From the NCBI GenBank assembly GCA_038093975.1, contig JBBPTG010000027.1, positions 155,793 to 219,792 on the forward strand: a stretch of DNA of 64,000 nucleotides, in the 5' to 3' direction. The stretch is from Chalciporus piperatus. Lineage: Eukaryota > Basidiomycota > Agaricomycetes > Boletales > Boletaceae. Both the position numbers and the translations under genes were made by a program. Every line of letters begins with the position of its first letter. The first letter of the stretch is position 1. Of the stretch, positions 36,398-48,024 are shown piece after piece. Below the pieces are notes generated by a model. It was given only the letters and a program-made list of their open reading frames with translations. It ran no database searches and was not told where the DNA came from.

Positions 36398-36610
36398 CTC
36401 GTCCTCCTCGTTGGTATTACTACTATTTAATAGTATTAGCCAAATAGCCTTGCTAATAACCGTGACCTGGTCTTAGCCGGCAAAGCCACTAAAAAGGCAG
36501 TTTGTTCCCAGCTATGTCAAGTACATTTCGGCCACGTCTACTCTCCGAGTCTCTCTCTCTCACTTGGTTGACTTGTCCTTGGTTGACTTGCATTCACTTA
36601 CCTTGCTGCC
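36398..36610. promoter_or_regulatory. bidirectional promoter DBP7/cyclophilin B
   Basis: Only 213 bp separate the two divergent ATGs, so both promoters must lie here. It contains an AT-rich patch (ACTACTATTTAATAGTATTA at 36419-36438) and CT-rich stretches towards the cyclophilin start. Confidence 0.5.
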
Positions 36611-38198
36611 ATGTTCGGTCGCATCTCTCTGGCATTTATAATAATCTCCATCGCTGCGTTCTTCTGGGCTCAACCCGCAGACGCAGCCAAGGGTCCAAAG
36701 GTCACCCACAAGGTCTACTTTGACCTCAAGCATGGTGACAAGGAAATGGGGCGAGGTGTGTGTTTACTCAGTATGTTGACAGGGTATCCGAGACTAAACT
36801 CTGTCTTGGATAAGTCGTGATGGGTCTCTATGGTGGCGTGCGTATTCATTTCTTTTCAGCTGCGAGCTGCGTGTGACTGAATAACCTGGTTCGCTAGACT
36901 GTCCCCAAGACTGTCGAGAACTTCCGCGCTTTGGCGACTGGTACAACCAAGAACGGTGAAGAACTCGGTTATGGATACAAGGGCTCCAAGTTCCACCGTG
37001 TCATCAAGGACTTCATGTAAGTTGTTCCGCCACCACTGTGCCTTGGCCCCCTCTCATACAACTATCCTTCCAGGATCCAGGGCGGTGACTTCAGTACGTA
37101 TAGCTATCTCTGTTCGAGGGCGCTTGTATCTGAGCGTGTTCTAATCCCTGCAGCTCGTGGTGATGGTACCGGTGGCAAGGTTTGTACCATTAAAAGACGC
37201 AGCATCAGGTTCTTATTCCCCCCTCCAGTCGATCTACGGTGACAGGTTCGCGGACGAGAACTTGTAAGTAACCAAGTTTTCATATAACCTGTTCGTTTTT
37301 TTCATTATTTACTAGCAAACTCAAGCACACCGGTCCTGGCACACTCTCCATGGCCAACGCTGGCAAGGACACCAACGGTTTGTCACCCTAGATTTATTCT
37401 TGCACGCCGATGGCTGACAGAGTTGTATTACCCTGCAGGCTCGCAATTTGTAAGGTCCACCGCATCTTTAAGAAAGCCCTGGATCTAATGGTTCTTTAGT
37501 TCATATGCACGGTCATCACCGGCTGGTTGGACGGTAGACACGTAAGTACCAGCTACCTTGGATGGGGAAGGTGTCTAATCTTGTGATCCTAGGTTGTCTT
37601 TGGCAAGGTCTTGGAGGGGATGGATATCATCCATGCCGTCGGTACGTCTCTTGTATCGCCGCTTCTGCGGATCATGCTCATTCGTCATCCAGAGAATGTT
37701 CCAAAAGGTTCTGGTGATCGCCCACTCGAGGACGTCATTATCTACGACTCCGGAGAGGTCAGTCAAAGCAGTCGACTCTTAATACCTATGTCTCTCCTGA
37801 CAATCCTTTCGCAGTTGCTCGTTGAGTCTGTTATTGACGCGGATGGAAAAGAGGTACCCCTGCGTGCTGAGCTATAATTCAGCCGCCAATGTTTTTATGG
37901 ATCACCACATGAATAATAAAATTATCTGTTGTTTATTCGACAGGATCTCGAGGTTGTGCCTCTGACTACTGAAGTCCCCCCCGTGGCTTCCCCTTCGCCC
38001 ACGGACGTCGGGAAGAGTGAGGGCACTGGCAGTTCCACTCCTCTGATCTTCAGGTACGCTGGCGTCGTTTTCATGCTCATGACCATGTCATGTGTGTTGT
38101 ACACATGGTGCGGAGGATCGCGATTGCGCCGTCTAGTTCGAAGAGCACAGTCCGACAGTTACAACCGTGTCAGAAACGACGACGACGTGGAGCAGTAG
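36611..38198 (+). CDS. cyclophilin B-type peptidyl-prolyl isomerase, 13 exons
   Basis: Secretory-pathway cyclophilin catalysing cis-trans isomerisation of proline bonds. Exons: 36611-36755, 36815-36837, 36898-37016, 37074-37093, 37154-37179, 37229-37263, 37316-37377, 37439-37449, 37500-37541, 37593-37641, 37693-37757, 37815-37853, 37944-38198; 296 residues. Signal peptide [17 protein letters not shown]. Catalytic core [15 protein letters not shown] (Arg, Phe, Gln), [20 protein letters not shown], and the Trp and His of [14 protein letters not shown] are all present. The last exon adds a linker, one membrane helix ([16 protein letters not shown]) and a basic tail, giving a type I anchored form. 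Retaining the last intron instead stops at 37877 with tail KEVPLRAEL, a soluble 219-residue form. Several exons are 11-26 nt. Which 3' end is used is unknown. Confidence 0.9.
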
Positions 38199-38678
38199 AA
38201 GTCGATGGAGTTTGAGCCTCGCGTGTATTGTTGATAGCGGACACTGGAACTCAACATCCCACTCTTGGGATTTTACCAAGCATTGTCGTTACCCTTCCGG
38301 TGCTAGCAATCCTTGCATTGTACATCAATCCATATCATCATAGGAAGGGACATAACCAATGTTCATCGCACCCTCGCGAACAATACGGATGTATTCAGCG
38401 CCGATTATCTGGCTTTAAATCTGGGGATATATCAACGCGAATCGACTTGACCATTTCTTTGTGGTCGTGATCCCATCCGCCCCTCTAGCGCATCTCGTAC
38501 CGCTATTAGTTGTGGGGACCGCAAGAGCCCATAGCCAGTTGCTGTGGACTGGAGACAATGACTGCGTGGCGTAGTCTGGTGATCGTCCCGGCGTGGAGGG
38601 GGCATCTTTGTACTTGATCTACGTCATGTCCCATTGGGAGTAATGTGTTTCAAGCTCGCCGGTTGGGGATGGCTTCCA
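38199..38678. other. intergenic, convergent 3' flanks
   Basis: Between the ends of the cyclophilin gene and the repeat-containing nuclear-like gene. No supported gene seen. Confidence 0.5.
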
Positions 38679-39917
38679 TCAACGATTTCGCTCCCTTTTC
38701 TTTTGGAGGCGAGAGGACTTTCGGGTTGCCTTGGCCTCCGGATAATCTCCCCTAGGCAGACCGAAGATTGAAGGAAGACAGTCGCTCCTTCTCACTACCG
38801 CCTCCGGATATGGTTTCTGCCTCTTTTGGCGCCTTTCAGTGTCCGTGATGCTTGGCGATCCCACGGAGTCGTCCATTCGCTCCCTTTTCTTGTGGACGCG
38901 AGCGGACCTTCGGGGTGCCTTGGCCTCTGAGATGTTTGGTGGTACCACTGCGGAGTCGTCCGCTTGGTCCGCAGTCTCAACAAGTGGCGCCTCTGATGAT
39001 CGATGTTCATGGTGATATTCGCGTTCCATAGCAACAAACGGTTCTTACCTTGCTGTAACCCAGGGACCTGGACAGGACGCTGGAGTGATGTCCCACTTTC
39101 AGTGAGATGCACTGTGGTGTTTCCGGCGACGTTTTTGACGTCCATCTCCAACTCCAACTCCAACTTCACCAGTTGGTTATTGCTTGCAAGGCGAGCGGAC
39201 TTTCGGGGTGGATAGGGTTTCTGCCTCATTTGGCGCCTTTTGTCCGTGATGCTTGGTGGTGCCACGGAGTGGTCTGCGGTCGCAACAAATGGCGCCTCTG
39301 ATGATCGATGGTCATGGTGATGTTCACGTTCCATAGCGTCAAACGTTCTTACCTTGCTGTAACCCAGGGACTTGGACAGGGCGCTGGAGTGATGTCCCAC
39401 TTTTAGTGAAATGCACCGTGGTGTTCCCCATCCCCAACTCCAACTCCACCACTGGCAGTTGGTTATTGCTTGCAATCTGGCTCCTACCCTCAGACAGTGT
39501 AAGCGCTTCTTTCTGAGGGCTCTCCTTGCTTGTGACCTTGTTTGAGGGCTCGGGCGCAGGCGCAGGCTCAGGCTCAGGCTCAGGCTCAGGCTTGTGGCGA
39601 TTGGACGATGTCGATGTCGATGTCGACGCGCCGAGTGATTGCTCAGGGGTGATTACTGTCGGGCTGGTGGCGACATTGACACTGACGCTCCCTGAGGATT
39701 CGCCTTGATGGTGCGGTGAGCTGGTGATAGCTTTCTCCCAATGGTGGAGGATGACTGCGAAGGAGTGTTTGGACGGAGGAACACTTGCGGGCGACGGATC
39801 AAGTGCGAGCGTGGCCCGGGGAGGACTCGGGGGCACGAACCACGATGGGAGGACGAGCGACGACGCGAACTCGGACGCGGACGCGGAGGTCGTGTTCAAT
39901 ATCTTGCTCAAGTCCAT
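38679..39917 (-). CDS. uncharacterised basic/Ser-rich protein with duplicated exon unit
   Basis: No family recognised. Three exons (39917-39353, 39297-39049, 38992-38679) join in phase to 375 residues. The N-terminal half is Ser/Pro-rich with a Pro-Glu repeat (EPEPEPEPAPAPEP). Then comes a module ASNNQL...VELEL...GNTTVH(F/L)T(K/E)SGTSLQRPVQVPGLQQ, which occurs twice, each copy followed by an intron of 55-56 nt and an exon starting EAP(F/L)V. The second half holds three short basic patches of one pattern (RKSARLAS, RRSARVHKKRER, RKSSRLQKKRER), which look like nuclear localisation or DNA-contact motifs. The repeat at DNA level includes the intron. Probably nuclear; function unknown. Confidence 0.6.
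38985..39190. repeat. direct repeat, copy B (exon-intron unit)
   Basis: About 200 bp nearly identical to 39290-39475, sharing the intron acceptor, the intron, the donor and the coding module up to ATTGCTTGCAA. Copy B carries roughly 20 extra bases (GGCGACGTTTTTGACGTC region) in the coding part. Confidence 0.88.
39290..39475. repeat. direct repeat, copy A (exon-intron unit)
   Basis: Partner of 38985-39190. The shared core includes CTTACCTTGCTGTAACCCAGGGAC, which spans the splice donor in both copies, so the splice site was duplicated together with the exon. Confidence 0.88.
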
Positions 39918-40237
39918 GGTATGGCGATGTCGGCTGTGCTGGTATAGTTAAGGGGGCGTATGAGTCTTGTCCGGATCTCCGTCACGTTATGTACATGTCC
40001 CAAGACGATCATTTGGGGCGAACAGTACTAGTGCTGGTTGTGCTGTGGCGATTGTTATTGATCTTATAATGGCCATCTACAAGGAAGGACATATTTGATA
40101 TTTCAAATCCATGCCAGGCAGCAGGAGTACTAATAGACTACGGTAATCACGTGCGCTGACGTCGTGAACCGGCAGACGGGACGGTGGACACGGCGAACGA
40201 CCATCATCGACCAGTCTACGATCACCTTCACCATACT
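39918..40237. promoter_or_regulatory. divergent promoter region
   Basis: Separates the divergent ATGs of the basic/Ser-rich gene (minus) and the FIT2-like gene (plus), 320 bp. No clear TATA box seen. Confidence 0.4.
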
Positions 40238-41079
40238 ATGCCAGTCAAGATCAATACCCGACAAGCAGCCTTTATCACTCTCACCCTCGTCCTCTTCCTC
40301 GGTACAGTCTATTCCGTCAAGCACAACACATATCTCGACACTTCCAATCCCCATCTCACAAATCAACACCACCTCCACAACACAGACTACTTCGCAAGAA
40401 AATCCAACCTCCTCAACGTCTGGTTCATCAAACGCGCATGGGGATGGACGTCATTTGCATTCCTCTTCCTATGGTTGACCAGTCCGAGACAAACCCAGTC
40501 CCTCCGTCGGGTTTTCGTTTGGGCAGTGGAATGTATAGCCTGGCTCACGTTCACGACGTGGTTCTTCGGTCCTGCGCTCATGGAACGATTTATCGCCCTC
40601 TCCGGAGGTGAATGCACGCTCTCCCTTCCCTCGGGTGCTTCATTCGCCGTTCCGCACGAATATTGTCACAACAAATCATCCCTCTCACCACTCACCCACC
40701 CTCTCCTATTCGCCTCCCCACTCGTTCTACCCGATGGACCTTGGAGTACCGTTCCTCGACTCCGAAGAGGTCATGATATGTCTGGCCACGTGTTCCTCCT
40801 CACCATGTCCATCCTTTTCCTAGCCGACCAGCTCTCACCGTCGTTACATGCGAGGGTGTGGCCGAAGATGCACAAGTGGGTGGTGATGGCGACGGTGGGG
40901 TTGATTGGGGTTTGGTTGTTCGCGTTGGGGACGACGAGCGTGTATTTCCATACGCCGTCGGAGAAGGTGACGGGATATCGTGAGTGGATTGTTGTTTTCT
41001 CTTGCGGTTGGTGATGAGTGCTAACCTCGTTTGTGCAGTGGTAGGACTTGTGGGATATGCTTTGACGCTGTTGATATGA
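40238..41079 (+). CDS. SCS3: FIT2/Scs3 fat storage-inducing membrane protein
   Basis: Endoplasmic reticulum membrane protein of the FIT family, which cleaves acyl-CoA and supports lipid-droplet budding and phospholipid balance. Two exons (40238-40979, 41039-41079), 260 residues. About six membrane segments are visible, starting with AAFITLTLVLFLGTVYSV. Family signatures: the first conserved His in GHDMSGHVFLLTMS and the second in SVYFHTPSEKVTGYLVGLVGYALTLLI at the C-terminus. The ATG at 40238 is chosen because it begins right before the first hydrophobic segment; an in-frame start at 40184 would add 18 residues of unlikely composition. Convergent with the reductase gene, whose stop is 176 bp away. 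Confidence 0.88.
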
Positions 41080-41255
41080 CGTAGGCGAGATGATCATGTT
41101 TGTCGCGATGGATGGAATGAACGATGTTTATTTACTAGATTCGAGGCGATGCTGCTGCAATCGAAGAGTAGAGTATCTACTAGTATAATGACATTCTTCA
41201 TACAAACTGTTTAACGTTAAGACTTCCGAAATCTCAAAAGGATCGAGCACTCTTC

Positions 41256-44200
41256 TCAAACGGAGGGCAAGAACCCACTCTCCCTCCACGAGCCCACCCA
41301 CTTCTTCACCAACTCCTCCCCAGGCACCGGTGCCTCCCTCAACCACCGACTCACCCCCACCGTCATCTTCGTATCAAACTCCATCCTCTTTATCTCATCC
41401 TCTCTCCCATACTTGCCCTCATAAAACGCCAACAGTTTCCTCGGGGGGTTGCGCACCTCGTTGGGATCGCTCGCTCGAAGCGCCTTGAGCCATTCCCGAC
41501 GAGGCAGCGAACGGAAGTGGAGAGAGGAAGCCTGGAGGGCGGCGAGGATCGTGGACCAGGGGATGCGTGTCGGATGGAGGACGTGGTAGACGGGACATGG
41601 GGTCGGGGAGGAGAGAGAGACGAGCTCGAGGATGCTTTTGGCGGCGAAGTCTACGGGGAGCCAGCTAACGCGTTCTTCGAGTTCGGGGAGTATACCGATC
41701 GTGTCTGCGCACTGTCGTGTGGATGGGTGTGGTTAGCGAGATGATGGATGGTGGAGGAGGAAGGGTTCCGACAGGGGGGACAGGGACAGGGACTGACCTT
41801 GAAAATGAGAGAAATACCCTCGGATTCGTTCCAGATCCCGTTGGTGGTATCACCAACCATCTGACCAATTCCTGGTTGAATATGGGGGGTCAGTTGTTCA
41901 TTGTCGATTCTGGAAAAAAAAAAAAAAAAAAAAAAAAGGACGACGACGTACGGAGGACGCCTGTGTACATCGGCGTCGTACGCGCAGCGATCTGACACAA
42001 CTTCTCGGTGACCCATTTCGATTGTGCGCTAAAGGTCGGGGGGAACGCGTCTCAGCAAGGGTACCGTCAATCAACATTGTAGAGAGGGACTCACTATCCC
42101 ATTTCCTGAGCGACAGACGGGTCGTCCGTCACAGCCTCAGGTATCATACTCGGACCAGGCCAGTTCGCCACAGCGCTAATAGACGACGAGAAGAAGAACT
42201 TGCCGGGACGAGGTTGAGGAGACGCGAGCGCGAGGTTCATCAAGTTGACAGCGCCACGAATGTGTGCTTCGAAACTGTGATGAAGCGCGTCCGTGAGCTG
42301 GGTGAGTTGGGTTTAGGAGATGAGTACCTACCTGCTTATTCCCAAGTTGAAGTTGACAGCCCATGCGTTCTGCGAAGAGGGCAAAAAGAGGTAAGCGATG
42401 GGGTATAGGAAAAAGTGCAGGGTTTAGACATACATGAATGATCAACGTCGCTCTGTTCACGATCTCTTGGTATTGTGCCTCTCCAAGGCCTAACCTGACC
42501 GCTGGCAAGTCTGCAGCGAGGGACACGACACGATCGCCAGCGTTCGAGAACCTCGCGAGCAACTTCCGCGTCTTCATCGACGCAGCAACCCGGTCCGCAG
42601 CGTCCTCGTGGTTCTTGGCACGACATAGACAGTAGACAGTCTCGACCTCGGGGTCTGCGAGGAGTTCGTCGAGAAGGTAGGATCCAAGGGAGCCAGTAGC
42701 GCCCGTCAAAACGACCTAGTGACATGACGTGGAATCAGAAAGTGCCGAACGTGAAATACCGAAAGAGGGTGCAACGAAGTACTCACCACCTTTGCAGTGC
42801 TGGCGTGTCCGTTGGTAGTGATCTGAGTTCTGCGCGTATCGATCAATTGAGCGTATTTCTCGACTAACTCGAGCATGCTCTCTTGAGGAGTGCTCTGCAT
42901 TGCGTCGACGTCTTTGCCGGAGGAAAGCAAGATGATGAATTTCGCGAGCCTTTGGGAACGAACAATCGTGTGAGCGAGACGAATACGGTGAAGCTCACTA
43001 CCGGCTTACTTGGTGATCGAAGGGTACTCAAAGACCGCATTGATAGACAATTTCTTTCCCCCAAGGTCTACCTCCTAAAAACAAACCCCCCCTCTCGGTC
43101 AGTCCAAAAATCAAATCAAAAATCAGAGAAACGCACCCTCTGAATAGCATTCCTGATCCGCGTCGACTGCAGTGAATCAAGACCGAATTCAAACAAATCC
43201 GTATCGTCCTCCAAATTGTCAATCGGCCTCTCGATCGTCTTCCCGATCAACTCTCTAACAATCTCACGGGCCTCAGCCTCCCCGTCGACATGTCTCTTCC
43301 CCTCTGACCCCACCTCGCCCTCGAGTCGATTATACACCTCATCGATCACTTTCTCAAACTCTTTGTACACCTTGGGGCGCAAGATACTCCCCTTGTCAGC
43401 GCGAGGGATCTGTGTGCCGTATGGGAGGAACACGAGGGCTTCGGTGGAGAGTTGGGAGTGAGAGGGCGCTTCTGCGTTCGCGACGGCGACGACAGACGCG
43501 ACCCGCTTAATGAATTCGTCTTGAGAGCAATCTTTGGCGGCCTCGGTGGGTAGGATGAGTGCTCCGATTTGGGTACGGGCGGCTCCGAAGACGACGGCGT
43601 CGGCGATGTAGGGAGACGATCGGAGAGTGAGCTCGATAGGGACTGGGTTTGTCTTCTCGCCGTTGACCTATCGCATGGATAGGCGTCGTTGGTTAAGAAA
43701 GAGGGGGTAGAGTGGTTGGAGGACGTACCATGACCAGAGTATCGTCGATGCGCCCGATGTACTTGTAGGTATCGGGTATCGTGGGGTGCTTGATGAACAG
43801 ATCTTTCGAGGCATAAGACCCATCTGGCTGGTTGCTCATGACCTGGGGAAACGTTAAGCGCTCAACGAAAGGAAATGCACGCATATACCCTACCTTCATA
43901 GGCCATCCGTCCAAGACGAAAAGCTCGTAGGTGTCGCTGCCACGCTCTACGAAGCGCAAATATTCGTGGACCCCTGTGGTAACATAAGGGCCTTTTGCAC
44001 GAACCCAGTTCCATCCCTTGTCGGTTTCGAAATCGCGGAAAGATGTCATGAGCTGACCCATCTCAGCTGCGAAGCATATGAGGTTGGCACGAGAGGTACA
44101 TGATGAGGATGAAAACGTACTGAGTCCATAATGGCCAACCAAAGGGACTCCTTCTGAGACCAAGAAGTCACCGAGCTCGTCTGGACACGCGCTTCCACCG

Positions 44201-45258
44201 AACATGACAAGCTTGAGGCGCTTCAGAACCTGCAGGCCCTCTGGCGTTTCTGCAAGAAGCTTGAGAGCATATGGGACACCATAAAGCGCTTCCACGTCTG
44301 ATGCCTGTTTGAGAAGCTTGATGATATTCGCAGTAGTGAGGGGTATGGATCCAGTGGGGAAAAGGTAGAGTGGTTTAGCCGCATACCAAGCTCGGAGCAG
44401 ATTGGAATGTCCGTGACCCTGAAAAAGCGAACGTGAGCTCGGAAAGATATATGTGAGAGACGTGGACGGACGTGATACAGTGGGAGCGTCGTAAGACTGG
44501 TGCGGCCAAAGTTCATCTTGAGGTTACCAACTGCAGCCTTGTTGGTCGCTATGATAGGTTTCGGGAAACCAGTGGATCCACTGGAGTGTATGATCGTGAC
44601 GGGGAGGGGAAACTCGTCTTCGGGGCTCAGCGGAACCTCCCAGTGAGTCTTGTCTGGGTGTGCGGCGCGTGCTTCAGGACCGAAGACGTCGGACGGGGGT
44701 TGATTGATGATTGTTACGGAAGTGGGGTCTGCAAGGTGAGGGAGGGCGGCAGTTGCAGAAGAGAGCAACGAGTCTTGGACGATGATATGTCTGGCACCAG
44801 TGACTGTCAACAGGTGTGCAATCGCAGGTGGCGAGTTATTCGGGGAGAGAAAGAGGACGCCTGGAAGATTGGCGTGAATGAGAGGGTGGTATGGAAAGGG
44901 CAAGGATACACACAGTAGCCCATGCGATACAGGGCCATCTCAGTAACAACATAGTCGATGTTGCTCACGCCGACCAAACCGACGGTGAGTTTACTTGTCG
45001 AGTCGCCCTTTGCACGACCGGGGAGATGCCCTGCATCTTTGAGGTGGTTTGCGAGGAGAGATGCGGCTGCGTCAAGCCCTGAGGTCGTATACTTTATATA
45101 CTGCGCGCAACAACTCGGGGTTCGGCACGTCAGAGAGGGGAGAGAGATTGGAAGAGACGTACGTTGGAGTTCTTGTCTGGTATACCGAGTATCTGCAAGT
45201 CAGGGTGTTCTCTGACCCTCTCTCTTATGAGCTGGTTCAACGAGAGTATCTCTGCCAT
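41256..45258 (-). CDS. adenylate-forming reductase (A-carrier-R domains)
   Basis: Multidomain enzyme that activates a carboxylic acid as AMP ester, loads it on a phosphopantetheine arm and releases it as aldehyde or alcohol with NADPH. It resembles alpha-aminoadipate reductase without a condensation domain. About ten exons, roughly 1050 residues. Adenylation domain (about 45258-43470): HSSGSTGFPKPII, MFGGSACPDEL, YKYIGRIDDTLVM then NGEK. Carrier domain (43260-43140): DLFEFGLDSLQSTRIRNAIQ, the Ser being the attachment site. Reductase domain (42800-41256): VVLTGATGSLGSYLLDELL (GxxGxxG), MGYAQSKWVTEK with the Tyr-x3-Lys pair, MTVGVSRWLRE near the end. The substrate cannot be read. It might serve secondary metabolism, but neighbours show no cluster. 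Intron 41914-41937 holds an A24 run. Confidence 0.88.
41914..41937. repeat. homopolymer A24 within intron
   Basis: On the coding (minus) strand this is a T24 run inside the intron between VLR and IGQMVGD of the reductase domain, just downstream of donor GTACGT and ahead of acceptor CAACCAG. Confidence 0.9.
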
Positions 45259-45602
45259 GGTTGGGGGCGCGATTGATGGCGCGGTCTGGCATTCTGGGGA
45301 TCATAAATAGGAGGAGGACAACGATGGCCCGGGAGACAGGTCATAAGGTCGGTCGGATATTTCGGACCGTGCTACCCCTTCTTGTACTGACCCGTCACTG
45401 GTTGAACCGTCCCGGTTTTGCGATCGTTCGACGTTCGACACTTTGAACAGCTGACCTGCCTGACCTGCACCTTGTCGACGTCGGTCGTAATCGGACACGA
45501 ACTTGAATGGCTGACCTTGCTCAGTGTCAGCCGCATCGATTCTACTGTGCTTAAAACACGAATCTGGTCAGTCTTTCCCTTGCTTCAAGGAGGCTGTTCG
45601 AC
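45259..45602. promoter_or_regulatory. divergent promoter region
   Basis: 344 bp between the ATGs of the reductase (minus) and the coiled-coil protein (plus). Contains a palindrome-like GAACCGTCCCGGTT at 45405-45418. No clear TATA box. Confidence 0.4.
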
Positions 45603-47787
45603 ATGCGACTTCGTACTGCGAGGCCGGAAGACGACCTGTCCGTCGTGCTCGAAGAGCAAGGCTCGAGGGCCACAGCCTTCACACTGGCGAGGTCCACGGG
45701 GTCGTTGGATGCCCTGGACCTCAACGCACCGACCACGACGCTGGACTCGCCGGACCCCATATGCAAACTCAACACCCGCATCATTGAGCTCGAGTCCCAA
45801 CTCGCCTGGCTCCAAGACGAACACACCACCCTCGAACAAGACATCATCGACTACCGCGCCGACCTCCTCAACACCCGCACCGACCTCTACTCCGAAATGC
45901 TCAACCGCGCTCGCCATCAACAAAGGATCGTCGACGACTTTCGCACGATTCAGAAACTCGAGGCGAGGCATCAACGTTTCTGTTCCCTTTTGGTCGACAT
46001 TGGGATACCTCGGACGACTGTCGACGTCGTTTGTCAAGTTATTCAGTCTGGAAATGGATCTGCGGACGATATTCTCGTGAATGCGATCAAGGACGCTTCG
46101 AACGACAGCAGCGCGCTCTTGTCGAGACTCAAGCCCATCATCGTCGGCGAACGTACACCCGAACACTACCAGTCCGCGCTCAACTTGACGCTCAGCGCTC
46201 GCAAGGAACTCAAGTCCCAGAGGAAAAGGTCCAAGTTCTGGAAGAAACTCGCTCAAGAGGGTGGTGCACACGCGAACACGATCACCCCTTCTCCTTCCGA
46301 CATATCTTCAATTCGCCAAGACCTCACACCAGAAAGACAAGGTGCTCTGAACGCCCTCATAGCTCGCCGCCGCACAGCAAGGTATCCCGAGAACACCGAA
46401 GGGGACGTTTTTGGAGGCCACGGAAGACAATCTACTCTGGATACGTTGGTTACCTCTCTCGCATCTCGCCCACGGTTGGACGACACGAGACTTTCCTCAT
46501 CACTTTCCTCGTCAACCGCGTCCTCAAGCTCAACCTCGTATCTGTTGTACCCTTCTGGGCTTTCTGGTATCTATAGGGATTCTACCTCCGAGACGCCAAC
46601 CATCTCATCGCGTCTCCCTTCGTCACTATCTACCTCCCTTCGCCGCTCCTCCAGAAGCTCCTCCCAATCGGTCGTTCTCGGCAGCATCAACATGAACATT
46701 TCACGATCCTCCGTTGGACCTCTCGAGCCCATACTCACAGAAGGTGCGGAAGAGAACAGACCCCCAGAACCCGCTCCTGCTCCCGCGTCAACAGTGACCC
46801 GTAGCCAGGATCTACTTCAGGTTAGCGTTCGATTCATCTTGAACATTCCTCACCTCTTTTCAGAACGCTGGACGTACATCCCTTGGGCATGGTCACCGCC
46901 GTGCACCCTCCACGGCTTCTAGGCGCTCAGCACGTTCGACCAGTGGCTCCTTCCGTCTCTCCGTATCCTCGTTTAGCGCTGCCCAAGCCATCTCGCAAGG
47001 CCTCAGTTCGAACGACGGATCCACACGTGCTCTGCGTACGCCTGATATGCGTCTGACTGATCTCGCCCCGATCAGTGACACGCCTACGTCGAGCGAGTCA
47101 AGCGGGACACCGTTCAGCGATGCACTCGGCACACCCGCTGAGACACAATTCTCCCCCACAGATACCGAGGTGGAATCGACCCCACTCGACCCGAATGTCT
47201 GCAAGCCATGCCCGCGAAACGCTTGCTTCCTCGAACACCTCGACACGGCTCTCTCATCAGCTTCGATGTCTGCCTCTGGCTCCATGTCCACCTTGACCTC
47301 TACGTCCGAGAACGACGCCGACGCCGATGCCGACGGCAGACCTCACGCGATCCCACTCGGAGAATCCAAAGACTCGCTCTTCACATCTTCCTCCACCACT
47401 TCGAGCGACACACCCGCCAGTGCGCCAGGGACGCCTGCCACGCCTACTTCGCCATCGACACCTCCGACGCCTCCGACGACGGGGAAGGCGTCAAAGGGAC
47501 GGAGTATGCTTCCCGTTCTTGCGAAACACCTTCGTAGGCTCTCACGTTCTTCGGGGAGTTCCGGGAGCGTTTCGCCTGAGCGACTCGTGGATAGGCTGCG
47601 TGGGTTGAGGGGTGGTTCGCGCTCGCGTTCACCTCCGGGTCGCGAGGCGGAGGCACGGTGGAGAGGTTCGCCTAGCGGGAGTGAGAGTGAGAGTGCGAGT
47701 GGGAGCCCGGTCAAGGGGTCTGGAATACCGGTGCTGAGGAGGAGGATGACCATTCGTGCGAGGAGGACGTCCGTGAGGAAGATCTAA
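45603..47787 (+). CDS. uncharacterised coiled-coil and Ser-rich protein
   Basis: Two exons (45603-46820 and 46864-47787) give 713 residues. No family recognised. Residues about 50-130 form a heptad-rich coiled coil (LNTRIIELESQLAWLQDEHTTLEQDI...). A helical region with IPRTTVDVVCQVIQSG and a basic stretch (KELKSQRKRSKFWKKL) follows. The second half is disordered with Ser/Thr/Pro repeats. It contains CKPCPRNACFL, a Cys-rich spot, an Asp-Ala repeat (DADADAD), and a basic C-terminus (LRRRMTIRARRTSVRKI). The 43-nt intron lies between LLQ and NAGRTS. The architecture suggests a cytoskeletal or septation scaffold, but that is speculation. Confidence 0.65.
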
Positions 47788-48024
47788 GATTCGGAAACTC
47801 ACAACTCGGAAATCGGTTGGCTTTGACATTCTCCGTGGTTTGTTCTCGTTCAACGTTTTCTCCTACGTACGCGGTATTCAAGTACATGTACAATGTGTAT
47901 TTCGTCGTCGTCGGTATCTCAGCAAACTCTTGAACCAATGCTCCAGTTCCAACTCTCCTCATTCGCGGTCCTCCGAGTTCAGTCAACCCACAATCGAATG
48001 AATGCTCAGCGCTCGGTGCACAAC

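Noticed and set aside
39741..40069. Plus-strand frames opposite the basic/Ser-rich gene
   Set aside because: Arg/Gly/Asp-rich shadows of the repetitive coding sequence on the other strand.
40238..45258. A secondary-metabolite cluster around the reductase
   Set aside because: Neighbours (FIT2-like, coiled-coil protein, MRI1) have housekeeping or unknown roles; no transporter, oxidase, transferase or regulator sits beside it.
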